A stretch of 64,000 nt of DNA from Cyathus striatus (taxonomy: Eukaryota; Basidiomycota; Agaricomycetes; Agaricales; Nidulariaceae), in NCBI GenBank assembly GCA_025738555.1, contig JAOVFP010000018.1, positions 310,001 through 374,000 of the forward strand, in the 5' to 3' direction. Each line of letters begins with the position of its first letter. Within the stretch, counting starts at the first letter, position 1. The notes under the pieces are model-generated. The model did not search any database. It was not told where the DNA came from and was given only the letters and a program-made list of their open reading frames with translations. The position numbers and the translations under genes are program-made. Shown here piece after piece: positions 21,567 to 31,933 of the stretch.

Positions 21567-22192
21567 ATGCGTTCTTCATTCCTCGCTATTGCCATCTGCG
21601 CCGTCTTTGCATCCTGTGTGGCGGGGTCCCCACTATTGGTATGTAGTATTCCATTAAGGTTGTGATATTCATACTGAAGTCATTAATGTTCGTTTAGGAT
21701 TCCAATGCCATTGAAGCCCGAGGGCGTAGTGGATACAATCGGGTTGCTGTTATAGAGGACTCTCTTGAAGCTCGTGGACGCAGTGGATACAATCGGGCTG
21801 CTATCAACGACGGTATTGAAGCCAGAGGACGCAGTGGATACAATAGGGCTGCTGTTATTGACGATCTTGAAGCAAGGGGACGCAGTGGATATAACCGGGC
21901 TGCTATAAACGACGATATTGAAGCCAGAGGACGCAGTGGATACAATCGGGCTGCTGTTATTGACGATCTTGAAGCAAGGGGACGCAGTGGATACAATAGG
22001 GCTGCTGGTATTGAAGACCTTGAAGCAAGAGGACGTAGTGGATACAATAGAGCTGCCGTCAACGAGGATATTGAAGCCAGAGGACGCAGCGGATACAATA
22101 GGGCTGCTAGTATTGACGATCTTGAAACAAGGGGACGCAGTGGATATAATCGCGTTAGTGTTCCGATTTTATTACGGATAATCCAATTCTAA
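21567..22192 (+). CDS. Secreted tandem-repeat peptide precursor
   Basis: Two exons, 21567-21638 and 21698-22192, with a 59-base GTATGT..TTTAG intron, encode 188 residues. Exon 1 is exactly a signal peptide (MRSSFLAIAICAVFASCVAG with a cleavage site near GS). Exon 2 is a repeat array: one 18-residue unit, seven 17-residue units and a ninth degenerate one, with consensus EARGRSGYNRAAVIDDL. The core GRSGYNR is invariant; the spacer alternates between AAVIDDLEA-like and AAINDDIEA-like forms. The C-terminus is a short hydrophobic tail, VSVPILLRIIQF. Secreted proteins with a leader and tandem near-identical units are known in fungi as kexin-processed repeat precursors and as RiPP (dikaritin) precursors. 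Here the classic KR site is absent; RGR or NR could be the processing site, which is inference. No oxidase or UstYa-like gene was recognised nearby. CCAAT and TATTTAA lie just upstream. Structural cell-wall repeat protein is an alternative. Confidence 0.75.
21713..22162 (+). repeat. 51-bp coding tandem repeat, nine units
   Basis: Units start with GAAGC at 21713 (54 bp), then at 21767, 21818, 21869, 21920, 21971, 22022 and 22073 (51 bp each), and a ninth, diverged unit starts at 22124. Differences between units are mostly synonymous in the GGACGCAGTGGATACAAT core, whereas the spacer codons vary. Units alternate in two spacer types, so the array may have grown by duplicating a pair of units. 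The minus strand is also open through much of the array, but only because of the repeat. Confidence 0.9.
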
Positions 22193-23424
22193 CGCGTCAG
22201 TGGAGCGTAGTCGTAAGCTGGAGGACTTTAAGATAATAATCTTTATTCGGAGACTATTTTCTGGAAGACTTTGAGCCGGGTATAGTAGCTATGCAGTTAT
22301 GAACTCTTTAGCTTTAATCTACCAAACTATGAATCCATTGTGTGCTGTTTAGTTTGCGATTGAAATAGTTGGACTTATGGCAGTTGCGGGATAAAAATAG
22401 AGCGACGTCCCTGCCAGCGGAGGTTAGACACTGTAAATTAACCTGAACTGTTCCTACTTGACACGTGTGTGCTCTGTTGCCTTGGAGCGGGATAAAGTTG
22501 AAGTTAGGGTCCTTGGGAGAGACTTAGTCAACTTTACAATCGGGAAGTTCGTACCCTCGTACTTATACGTATATCGACAGTGCTCTTTCTACTCGGACGA
22601 TGACCATGAAGCAAGGGGTAGGAGTGAGGGGCAAAACGGACTCGCATGCGGCCCCGGGGCCCGGATCCCGCCTTTAGGCTTTACTTTTGTAAGTATTTGG
22701 CAACCTCCACTGGAACAAATACAACCGCGAACAAAAACAAACACTGGCAATGCTGTCAAACTTGACAGCATTGCCAACAGTCAAACTGTTGTCGTCAAGC
22801 TATCACTCTCGAGAACCAATCGAGAACCTTCTCCGAGCTCCCTTCGCATCGCTCCTCGAGTTGTCCATGTATATTGGTGGCGCATTTAACACCAATAGCA
22901 TTGTAACCAAGAAGGGAGTCGTTTTCGAAATTGAAACCACATGAACCACTTGTGGGCGGTGATGATCCAACTTTAGTCGTTGCTTCGGGTGGTCAAGAGT
23001 GCTATTCTTGGCGAGATAAGGCTCTATCGTATGGAACACGTTCGGTGCTGACATGCCGGTATGTTCCATTAGCTGTCTCTTCCATACACGTGCATAATAC
23101 TCCACGAGAGCTATGCATTAACAATCCACGTCTCCCTCGAAATAGGTACTTTTAAACATAGCACCATTTAAAAGCCCCGTCGATCAACAAGAATCGTCGT
23201 GAACTGGCACAATGGAAAGGTTCTTTTGCTGTGATATTTGTACTGCATATATGCGCACCTCATGCACGATTCAGGATCACCTTGTGGTATTGTTTCTCCT
23301 ATTGACGCACGCGCCTTCTTCGTACACGTTGTTCGCTGTGGTCTCCTCATTCAAAAGGTTCCAGTAAGTAAATCAAATTCTCCGACTGTACGGTCCCCTC
23401 GACTGCTCTTTACATTCATTTATC
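22193..23424. other. Intergenic, repeat fragments and a perfect hairpin
   Basis: No gene is supported. Short frames on both strands lack family resemblance. A perfect 15-base inverted repeat with a 2-base loop lies at 22745-22776. A GC-rich island (GGCCCCGGGGCCCGGATCC, about 22649-22668) stands out. The phrase at 23090 (ACACGTGCATAATACTCC) recurs at 19010. Confidence 0.45.
22745..22776. repeat. Perfect 15-bp hairpin
   Basis: TGGCAATGCTGTCAA is followed by AC and then its exact reverse complement. No gene end is recognised beside it, so a terminator role is unsupported. Confidence 0.6.
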
Positions 23425-25469
23425 ATGTTTTCCCCAGCTATTGCGTTTGTCTTTGTATTACTGACGCTAGCACTTGCCTCTCCGCTCTCCGAGTCACTCA
23501 GTGTAACAGGCCTTCTTGGTCGTGACACCCTTATTAGCTCTGGATGCTCGACCACAGGGACTGTATCGTGTCATAATACGTCTCGTGTCTCAAACCTTTG
23601 TTGCTTTGAGTCTCCTGGAGTAAGTCATTATCATTATTTGCGCTATAGATTAGTATTCCAACGATGTTGCGAACAGGGATTGCTGCTTCAAACACAGGTT
23701 TGGATGTCGATTGTTGGCTATTTTTAATTTACTGAGTATTTGCAGTTTTGGGATACAAATCCTTCGACTGGACCTACCAATAGCTGGACAATTCACGGTA
23801 TGTTCCTGTGTATACGATGCGTGATCTGCCTCGTTGACGATCGCTCTAGGCTTATGGCCTGATAAGTGAGTAATTCATTATTAAATCCTCACAGTGCACT
23901 TACGGGCCTTGTAGTTGCGACACAACATTTAAAGAGAACTGCGATTCGTCAAGAGCATACACCGGAATATCATCTGTAAGTGCCAAGTTGTACTATAATT
24001 CGAACTAAAGTAACGGTTACCAATATCTATAGCTGCTTTCGGCAAACGGTGCATCAGATACACTATCATTTATGAATACAGTACGTTGATTGATTACTCT
24101 ATCTTACAGTTATGTACTTAGATTTCTTACAGCACTGGGTCGACATTAATGGGAACAACGAGCAGTTCTGGGAGGTAACTAGCATATTTTATGATATATA
24201 ACCGTGGTTAATATTGATCGATTTAATTTATAGCATGAATGGTCCACACATGGAACGTGCATGAGGTATTCCGTCACTTAATTTTTACGCGAATCAGTAC
24301 GTGATAGCTTGACGTAGCACTCTAAAACCATCATGTCTCCCGAGTGGAAGTGTGAAAGGAGCTGAGGTGAGCTCATGTCTCTATTCCTCACTGGATCCCA
24401 GTGCTAATATTCGACTTCAGGCTGTGGCATTCTTCGAAACAGTAGTCAAACTCTTCCAAACTCTTCCTACATTCACTTGGCTCTCGAATGCTGGAATTAC
24501 GCCTTCGTCAAGCAAGACGTTTACTCTCTCGCAATTGACATCTGCGCTTAAGTCGGCTTCTGTGAATACCTTCTATTGTTCTTTTCTTGGTGAACCTGAT
24601 CGCCAGAGATATTTAGGGTGTTACGCCTTCACTCGATTGTTCATCTGGTGCCCTGAACCAAATTAGCTGGTACTTCAATTTGAAAGGATCCATTATTGAT
24701 GGAACGTTTGTTGCTATTGGTTCGTTACTTTCTGATATTTCTGGAAAGACTACAAACGTTTTATTTCTAGATGCGCCTGAATCTGGTTCTTGCCCCTCAT
24801 CTGGGATTAAGTACCCGCCGAAGTCTGGTTCCGGTTCGTCTCCAACTGTGAGCTATCATCATATTCATGTGTAGGAGCGAGCTAATGTCGCTACCACAGT
24901 CCACCGGAGTAAGCATTTCAAAGTATTCCTCACTTAAACTCGTATCTAAACTGAATGTACTTCATTCATAGAGTCCTCCATCAGGGGTACGCATTCCATC
25001 CTTCATCACACTCGTTCACCATCCTAACGCACCTTAAATAGACGCCTGGAAGCCTCCCTTCCCGAGCAACAATCCACGCAATCCACTCCGGATCGACAGT
25101 CGGCGGTTTACTTAGCTTGGGAACGTGGTCTACGCAAACTTTGGCAACTTTCACTATCAGCGGTTCAAGCTCAAGTTTCACTATGACATCGTCGAAAGGG
25201 AATTGTGGAGTTAGTGATGGGACGTTCAGCTGTGGGTCAGGAGTTTCTAAGACTACGTTTTCTGCGGTACGTCATTTAATCGCACTCGTGTTTGTAACTG
25301 GAAGAGACTGATCGGGCTATAGGTGAGCTCTGGAGGAAATTTGCTTCTTGCCTCCGGGGGATCAACGTCGTTCTCAAGTGATGGTACTCCTAGTGGGACG
25401 ACCGTGTTTTCGGTGTTCACTGGGTCGAGCCACAATCAGGATTATACTTTGAGCATTGTAAGCACGTAG
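23425..25469 (+). CDS. Secreted ribonuclease T2
   Basis: It encodes an extracellular or vacuolar endoribonuclease of 410 residues that cleaves RNA through a 2',3'-cyclic phosphate. Sixteen exons are inferred: 23425-23619, 23677-23697, 23746-23797, 23850-23865, 23915-23975, 24033-24080, 24133-24174, 24234-24265, 24318-24366, 24421-24561, 24617-24719, 24771-24847, 24900-24908, 24972-24986, 25042-25266 and 25323-25469. The joined frame has no stop. Residues 1-18 form a signal peptide. CAS I is SWTIHGLWPDNC, with catalytic His near 89. CAS II is FWEHEWSTHGTC, with Glu 147 and His 151 kept but the usual lysine before the second histidine replaced by Thr 150. The block SWYFNLKGSIIDGTFVAI and GSCPSSGIKYPPK follows. 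After a Ser/Gly linker, the C-terminal domain of about 120 residues (ATIHAIHSGSTVGGLLSLGT to HNQDYTLSIVST) is the one found in long fungal T2 RNases. The gene appears intact; the Lys-to-Thr change may lower activity. Confidence 0.9.
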
Positions 25470-25952
25470 GTTGGAACAAGGAGAAACAATTACTTGAACG
25501 CAACTGTATACGACAAAATGTTGTAGTTACAAGAATTTTAGGTATGGTATAACAACAACAGGAATGTTGAAAAGACAAGCGTCGAAAGTTTGAGCTCTTT
25601 CCTGATGCAAGCGCTACACCAGTGTATTGGAAACAACAACATTATTCGTAGTAATGACAATCAACAAATCACGACAAATATCCATCTAATCTTGATCTAA
25701 TCGTACCAATGAACATTCTCGGATGCCTAAGTATATGTATGCGTTCCTGACTGTTTATCAATGTAGCAGCTCAGTTGACGAAAATCATCCCGCCCAGATA
25801 TGTTCGCAGTCGGAATTTGAAGCCATACTATAATACTCTGACGTTAATCTATACGAGGGTATTAAGTGGAACTCTAGTGTATATAATGTAATAGTGCTTC
25901 CCTTCTGGAATATAACCCCTGTTCACACGTTATACCGCAATATCTCATCAAT
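25470..25952. other. Intergenic between RNase T2 and DUF6533-type gene
   Basis: AT-rich, with no open frame or repeat recognised. It presumably contains the RNase T2 3' end and the promoter of the next gene. Confidence 0.5.
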
Positions 25953-27621
25953 ATGAGCCCTCCGGCGTCCGTCACTGGTGGTATATATCCCTTAAAACAG
26001 TTGTATGACAGTCTCTTCCAGCTGAAAGTATCAAACTACTCGTCTGGTATGTATCGTTCTCTATCGTGTAATACTGGAGCTGTCTAATACTTTTTAGTTT
26101 CAGCTTTGACAGTGATGGTGTATGATATAGCCACAGTGTTGTCTCGCGAGGTTTCTCCTTTTGCTCATACCTTCAAGAACTTGATTGACCTATTGTATAC
26201 TGTAGTATGAACACATCTGGAGGGTAGAATGGTCTCTCCCTAAAGGATTGTATTTTTTCGCTAGATATTACAGTGCAGTTCACGTCGGGTGAGTGTATAT
26301 TGTTGAAAGCTGTAAAATCTGAGTGATAAGCCTACGGTTTATTTTCAGAATCTCTATTATAGGTGAAAGAATCACTTGCTACGCTTAGGACTTTTCTAAT
26401 ACACAATATTCACAGTTTCGACAAGATTAAATGTTCCCGTTGATGTAAGGTGTTTCTGCAACCGAATGTATACGATGCTAAAATATCACATAACACAGGT
26501 GTATATACATAATTATTTGGTGTTATTCGCATCATTTTATGATTGAATCCTTCTTCCAGGTGCAAAAGATATCTATGGTGGTATAGTTTGTAAGGGAGGG
26601 TTAACCATTTAATATTCGGCACTATTCACTGAATATATCGTTATCAAGGGGCGGGCCCATCGTTTTCACCACTATAACGAACATTCTTCTCACCATTCGA
26701 GTATATGCACTCTATGATCGTAATATTAAAGGTAAACTTTATGGTTGATGGTAGATGGTTATTACTGCCATTCTGACTATTATATATGCGTTGTCTTCAG
26801 TGCTGCCATTCCTTCTTCTTATTCTCTTCGCAGGGTTTGCTGTATGTAACAATATGTTATCGCAATTGAATAAGTATCTCTAATAACTATTATATATAGG
26901 TAGGGATGTATGTCTCCGTTAAATCATCTAAGGTCGTAACTGCAGCAGTATTTTCGGCTCCACTTGGGTTACCACTCACTGGATGTCCAGCGATTGTACA
27001 AACCGATTTTGTGCTGGAGTTTTGGATTCCATGCCTGATTGTTGCATGTGCGTTATGACGTTGTGAATATCCCGATTTACCACTTACTTCTTTCAGTTTT
27101 GTACTTTTTTATGACCGCCTACAAGGTCTTCAAAGTCATTCAAAATGTCGAAGGGAAAAATTGGAGCGTTACAGAGTGGAGATCGGTATCCCCGTTCCTT
27201 ATGGCTTTCTTTCGGGATGGAACTGTTTTCTTTTTCCTGTATGTATACCCGAGATTCTGAATCATTTTCCATTACTTACATAGAGAAGCATTTTAGTGAT
27301 TCTCTTGGTTTGCATCATATCAACTGCGCTCCTTACAATCTCGTTGCAAGGATTCTTCGTTCCGTGAGTCCATTTATTAGTTGAACCTAAATTTTCGCTG
27401 ACAGACGATGAAAAGATGGTTTATAGGAACTTATTCACTAGCAGTTCGTAGTGTCTTTTGTTACACATTATCTCATGTAGACGTATGTGACACTCTAGGG
27501 ATCAAGACTTATATTGCAGCTACGAGAGGCTACAAGAACTTTGATCGGAGTGACCAGTACGCGGGATGGAGCAATGTCCCATCAAATGGTCTTTGCTGCA
27601 CAAGGCAGTCTCTCAGTGTAA
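25953..27621 (+). CDS. DUF6533-type multi-pass membrane protein, 3' end damaged
   Basis: The N-terminal part (ALTVMVYDIATVLSREYEHI, then WRVEWSLPKGLYFFARYYSA) matches the DUF6533 domain of a large Agaricomycete family of seven-helix-like membrane proteins of unknown role. Exons inferred: 25953-26046, 26098-26150, 26206-26288, 26349-26362, 26416-26449, 26560-26589, 26649-26731, 26801-26841, 26900-27047, 27097-27242 and 27284-27363. They are in frame and give helices such as GGPIVFTTITNILLTIRVYA, LPFLLLILFAGFAVGMYV and SILVILLVCIISTALLTISL. The last splice leads to a stop at 27409-27411. Downstream, GSRLILQLREATRTLIGVTS, ending at 27621, looks like the family's usual C-terminus but could not be joined in frame. 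The gene is therefore either truncated or has a junction I misplaced. Confidence 0.65.
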
Positions 27622-29363
27622 TAGATTGACATTACGACACGGACAGCGATAAGTAGCTGGCTACCTACTGTATATGACCTTGCCGGAATCAGGGAATCCA
27701 GTCACTACGATGTTTACGTGGGCTAACACGTCCATGGACGATAGAGACATAGCAAGATATCCAATCGTATCTAACTGCGCAATTGTATTTGGTTTCATAG
27801 ATAAAACAATGTCTTGAGTCATCATAGAAGCGTCTAGCGTGGCCCGAGGTGGTCAGGCGGAGAGTGCATGGCCCGGCATGAGCATGTAGTCCAGAGACGC
27901 CCAGTTTTAAGCACTCATATCTGTGCGCGTCGAAGGGGAAGAATGTCAAAACCAATAAAATCTGGCGTCAAGTGCCAAGAAAATGAATGAACACCAGCAT
28001 ACAGGTGTATAGGTTTCACGGTGCGCTGCGTAAGAATTGATAGGTGCGAGTGGAGGCTTGGGTATCCTGGGACAGGCGTATGTGGAAGCTGGATTTAAGA
28101 ATCATGATGTGTTTGGTAGCCGATATGAGTAACGGTAGGTTCGGCCAGAGGAGTAGTTATACTCCTCCAATGATGCACAGGTGTCGGCGTGCGGGACGAT
28201 ATCCATCGATAAGATCAGTACGAGGGGGTCCATGGTTCGTGATTCGATGTCGATTAGGTCGTCTTCGTTGGTCGTATTGTCCTTGGTAGTAGACCAAACT
28301 ACCGCAGGAACTGGCTAGGAAGATGAAGACGTAGCAGTAGATAATAGACATGGCGTCTACGTGCCGTTGGTGGAGGTGGTGGTGAATGCTGTCTTCGTCG
28401 TGAGTGGGGAAGGGTTCTACATGGCGTAAAACGACGCTGAGGTGGTGGTGGCATGGTGGTGCGAGATGGTGGTGGTTCAAAATGACGAGGTAGTGGTGTG
28501 AGATGGTAAGGCGGAGGTAGGAGGCTGGGTGGTGGTGTGGTGGTGTGGTTTGAGACGACGATGCCGTGGTGAAAGGGTGGTGGTGGGAGGTGGTGGGAGG
28601 TGGTGGGAGGTGGTGGAAGACGACGTGGTGGTGTTGGTGGTGTGGACAGGGACAGAGAAACGAGGCGGCAGCTGGTATCGTTGACGCGTCAAGCCGATGA
28701 GGAGGCACTGGTTGTGGGAGAAGTGAGGTGCTGGTGGGAGGCTGTGGGTTGTAGCATTCGAAGAAGAATGCACGGCAGAAACCAATTTCATGTTCTTCGA
28801 GTTCGCATCCCTTCTCCCGTTCGTCGCGACTCGAAGACTACTCCAGGAAGATTCCTATTCATCCTTCCCCTACACCCATCAAACTACCCTGCTCCACGAC
28901 ATACTTCCACTGTGTTCCTTTAACCTCCTTACATAGCTGCGCATGGGGACGTGGTACCTTCCCCCTCCAACCTTGCACTGCGGCTGCTGGCACGGTACAT
29001 TCTACTTGAGATTCAGTTTGATGACATCCAATACGACGCCTGCGTGCTATACAATGCTAGTTGAGGCCTTGAAGGTGGATGCGTTAGCATCCGGCATTGT
29101 TGACACAGAAAGGAAAGTAGAGACGAACCTGGCGTAGTTGACCCACGTTCAGCCTATACTCCTCTGGTATCATGTCATATCCAACGATGAACGACGTGAA
29201 TACAGCACGCATGCGCTATCTGTAGGCAGCTGAGGGGGGCAAGGGAGACGTGCTCCAGGCTGGCATGAGGAAGAGGAGGACGGCGGTTGGAACTTGGCCC
29301 GAGCGGCGAGACTTTAAGAAAGCCAAGTCGTCACCTGACCGTAATACCATATACGGAATGGTA
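27622..29363. repeat. Intergenic with a GGTGGT-rich low-complexity tract
   Basis: About 28365-28640 is a GGTGGT/GGTGGGAGGTGGTG tract with several near-exact 11-base units around 28575-28620. It creates long His/Pro-rich frames on the minus strand that are compositional rather than coding. The rest shows no supported gene. Confidence 0.6.
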
Positions 29364-29372
29364 GTATAGCCG

Positions 29373-31924
29373 CAGTCTCCTTCCCAGACCCTATAGGATG
29401 TCTCGATCCTAGAGCGGTGCACAATTTTTAATCCAAGTTTGTTAGGTGATAAGTAAAATATTTAAGTCATTGTAATCAACCAATCATATTGTTTGAATCG
29501 ATCAATTCCCTTTTTGGAATTGGGTACTTTGAACTTTAATTCGGTGAGACATCCTATAGGGTCTGGCATATAACATATACAAACACCACAGCCACCTTGA
29601 TGGCCAGCTCGCCGACATCATTCTGAGTATGAAAGTAAATGCTCAGGGGGGGAGTCGCGTCGACGCGTGTCAATTTCATTGCAATCTGTATGACTCCAAT
29701 TCCTTCAGTTGTCAACATTCGAAGCAAAATATTTGACACATTTGGTATACGGCAGTGTTTCTGGCAAAGAAATGTGGTGAGGCTGCCCTCAAAAGTGATA
29801 GTGAAGCTATTTCAATCGTTGGAACAAGCCTTGGGAAGATATTGACTTTCTGAGTGCCGCTCATTTTCTGTCCAGAAGAAAATATACTTATTATAATCAC
29901 AGGGAAGCAACATATAGAATCACTGAGTAAAACAGGAAAGAATGGCATGTTCATTGGGAGAGAGTTGAGACACTGCTACAACTACAAGCTTGTTTGAGCT
30001 TGGTCAGTACACACAAACACAAGTTATAGTGGATACTAATTATACCTTAGGCTACCGAAAACTTTGAATACAAAATGATCATTGTTAGTCCCGAGACAAA
30101 CGAGCTCTTACCAAAAGATATACCAATAGCTTGGTAACTACTAACATCTGCAACACTTCTGAGGACCGAAACACATTCTGAATGAAGTCTAAATGAAGTT
30201 TGCAATATCCTACGGCCAATCTTGCTTCTATTTGACAGTAGACTCAATGTTCCAACATTTGTTTCAGCATTCAAAAGATATTGAGCCCTCTGTCAGAATT
30301 CGAGGCCTGGAAGTTCGTTCTAAACAATCGGAAAGTTAGAGATCTGCCGCCCCTGTTGAAGTTTCTCGTTTCTTCAATGATATCAGCATGTCTATACCTG
30401 CTCAGGGCTTTTAAGTTTCACCTGCATATTGAGAAAAATCTCCTGATATTCCTGATGACTTCAAGGGGGACGAGGTACAGGGTTTATTATTTACTGACAG
30501 TGCACACTTGTGGAGCAGTGGAACAGTGTATAATACAGATTTGTTTGGGATGGTCAGTGTTGCAATTGAATAACTAAGTTCATTAAATGTTCTTGTAGTC
30601 TATGTTGTCCACCATCATTGTCGTCACGAGTTATGTATGGATCTCTTTAATCGACGTGAGGTGATGCTAAGTAATGCTATCGAAACTCTTGATGCATCAT
30701 CTGTTTTTGGAAATGGTCAATTCAAACTCAGAATATAATGGCCTCTGCGGCGGTCAGCTCGACCCTCCTATTTGTATATGTTATATGCCAGACCCTATAG
30801 GATGTCTCACCGCGGTTTTGAGTCCCCTGTTACATCTCGATAAGCCCAGAATGGTAAGCGCCACCGCAGATATTCGCTTCCCACCATCCAGCTCAGCTGG
30901 CGGCGAACCACTCATTAAGTAATTACTAGCGTTATCGTAAAACATGGGAAGTATGTGGGCTGAGAGCCATGTATGTTGTCTATTTGACTCATTTTATGTC
31001 ATTTTTGTTAGTGAGTGCGTTGCGGATGCTCCAGTTATTTTTTTGTGTGTTTCTTTAGCCATTAAACATGATGGGGTCGTTGTTTTAGCACTAAGTATCT
31101 TCTTAAACTCAATAATATATTCTGGCCTTCATAATAATGGGAGGAATGTATGGAAAGTTCTGTTAAATTTAGCGTGTACATTAAATCAATTTATAGTAAT
31201 TTAAGAAAAAGATACCCACACGGCGTAAAGGTACATGCACGTTTACGAAGACATTAAGTATGTACTTTCTCTCTACACACGCCACCTATCATTAAATTTT
31301 GCAAATAATACTTCACTACAGTACTTATTTTTGTTCATATATATTCTGGTCCGTCTGCGAGACGTTATAAACTTTCTAGCGGCTTTATCGGACCTTAATC
31401 AGCAATTATACATTAGCTTGCTACTTACAACTTGAAGGCGGCAGTATTAAGTTGCACCAAAGTATTATTTATATTATTATAACATTTTACTAAACTATAC
31501 TTCTGATTCTATTTGAAACTACGTTAAGCTATTTCCTTTCGAAGAGTGGGATATATACTCGTATCATATCTACACTACATAACTTACTACACATTGAACG
31601 CGAAGGTTAGCGTATAAACGCCCTCTAAGCGCCAACGTAGCGCTCAAACCGAGTTGCCTTCTGTGAGTAAACCGATCACGTGACGGTACATTTGAGGTTA
31701 GCGTGATCTTCAGATCCAATCGAGATGTAACAGGGGACTACAAACTCGTCTCACCGAATTAAAGTTCAAAGGTACCCATTTCCAAAAAGAGAATGATCAA
31801 ATAAAGTGATATGATTGGTCAATCAAAACTACTTGAGAGTTTCCCAAATAACTCATGAACTCGGAATAAAAATTGTGTACCGCTCTAGGATCGAGACATC
31901 CTATAGGGTCTGGGAAGGAGACTG
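29373..31924. mobile_element. Long-TIR transposon with 9-bp TSD, host of a nested element
   Basis: The left arm is about 29373-29582 and the right arm about 30770-30812 plus 31757-31924; they are inverted copies. The outer end is CAGTCTCCTTCCCAGACCC, and the inner part includes CACCGAATTAAAGTTCAAAG and TGTATATGTTATATGCCAGA. A CCAGACCCTATAGGATGTCTC segment occurs at both the outer and inner edges of each arm, in opposite orientation, so each arm is itself palindrome-ended. A perfect 9-bp repeat, GTATAGCCG, flanks the whole (29364-29372 and 31925-31933). Removing the nested insert and its duplicated target leaves 1,608 bp. The interior has protein-like but broken frames, for example GDEVQGLLFTDSAHLWSSGT at about 30467-30525. 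Long arms and a 9-bp target duplication suggest a Mutator-like element. Confidence 0.85.
30813..31747. mobile_element. Nested 935-bp TIR transposon with 9-bp TSD (MULE-like)
   Basis: Inserted into the right arm of the element at 29373-31924. Its ends are CGGTTTTGAGTCCCCTGTTA at the left and GAGTTTGTAGTCCCCTGTTA read on the minus strand at the right, followed on both sides by CATCTCGAT. The perfect target duplication GTCTCACCG lies at 30804-30812 and 31748-31756, and both copies fall within the interrupted arm. It is the same family as 14813-16489. The interior is AT-rich with no transposase frame. Confidence 0.9.
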
Positions 31925-31933
31925 GTATAGCCG

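Noticed and set aside
21694..22098. Minus-strand 134-residue frame of repeated YPLRPLAS units
   Set aside because: It is the antisense of the 51-bp coding repeat. The plus strand has a signal-peptide exon, a clean intron and codon-level conservation, so the minus frame is a by-product.
8235..22192. A peptide-export cluster linking the ABC exporter to the repeat-peptide gene
   Set aside because: They are 9 kb apart with transposons and unrelated genes between them, so linkage is too weak to call a cluster.
22649..22668. GC-rich cluster of restriction-like palindromes resembling a cloning polylinker
   Set aside because: Flanking sequence is ordinary genomic DNA with no vector resemblance; a short GC-rich stretch is a sufficient explanation.
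28157..28708. Minus-strand His/Pro-rich frame of 183 residues
   Set aside because: It arises from a GGTGGT low-complexity tract; composition alone explains the long frame and no domain is present.
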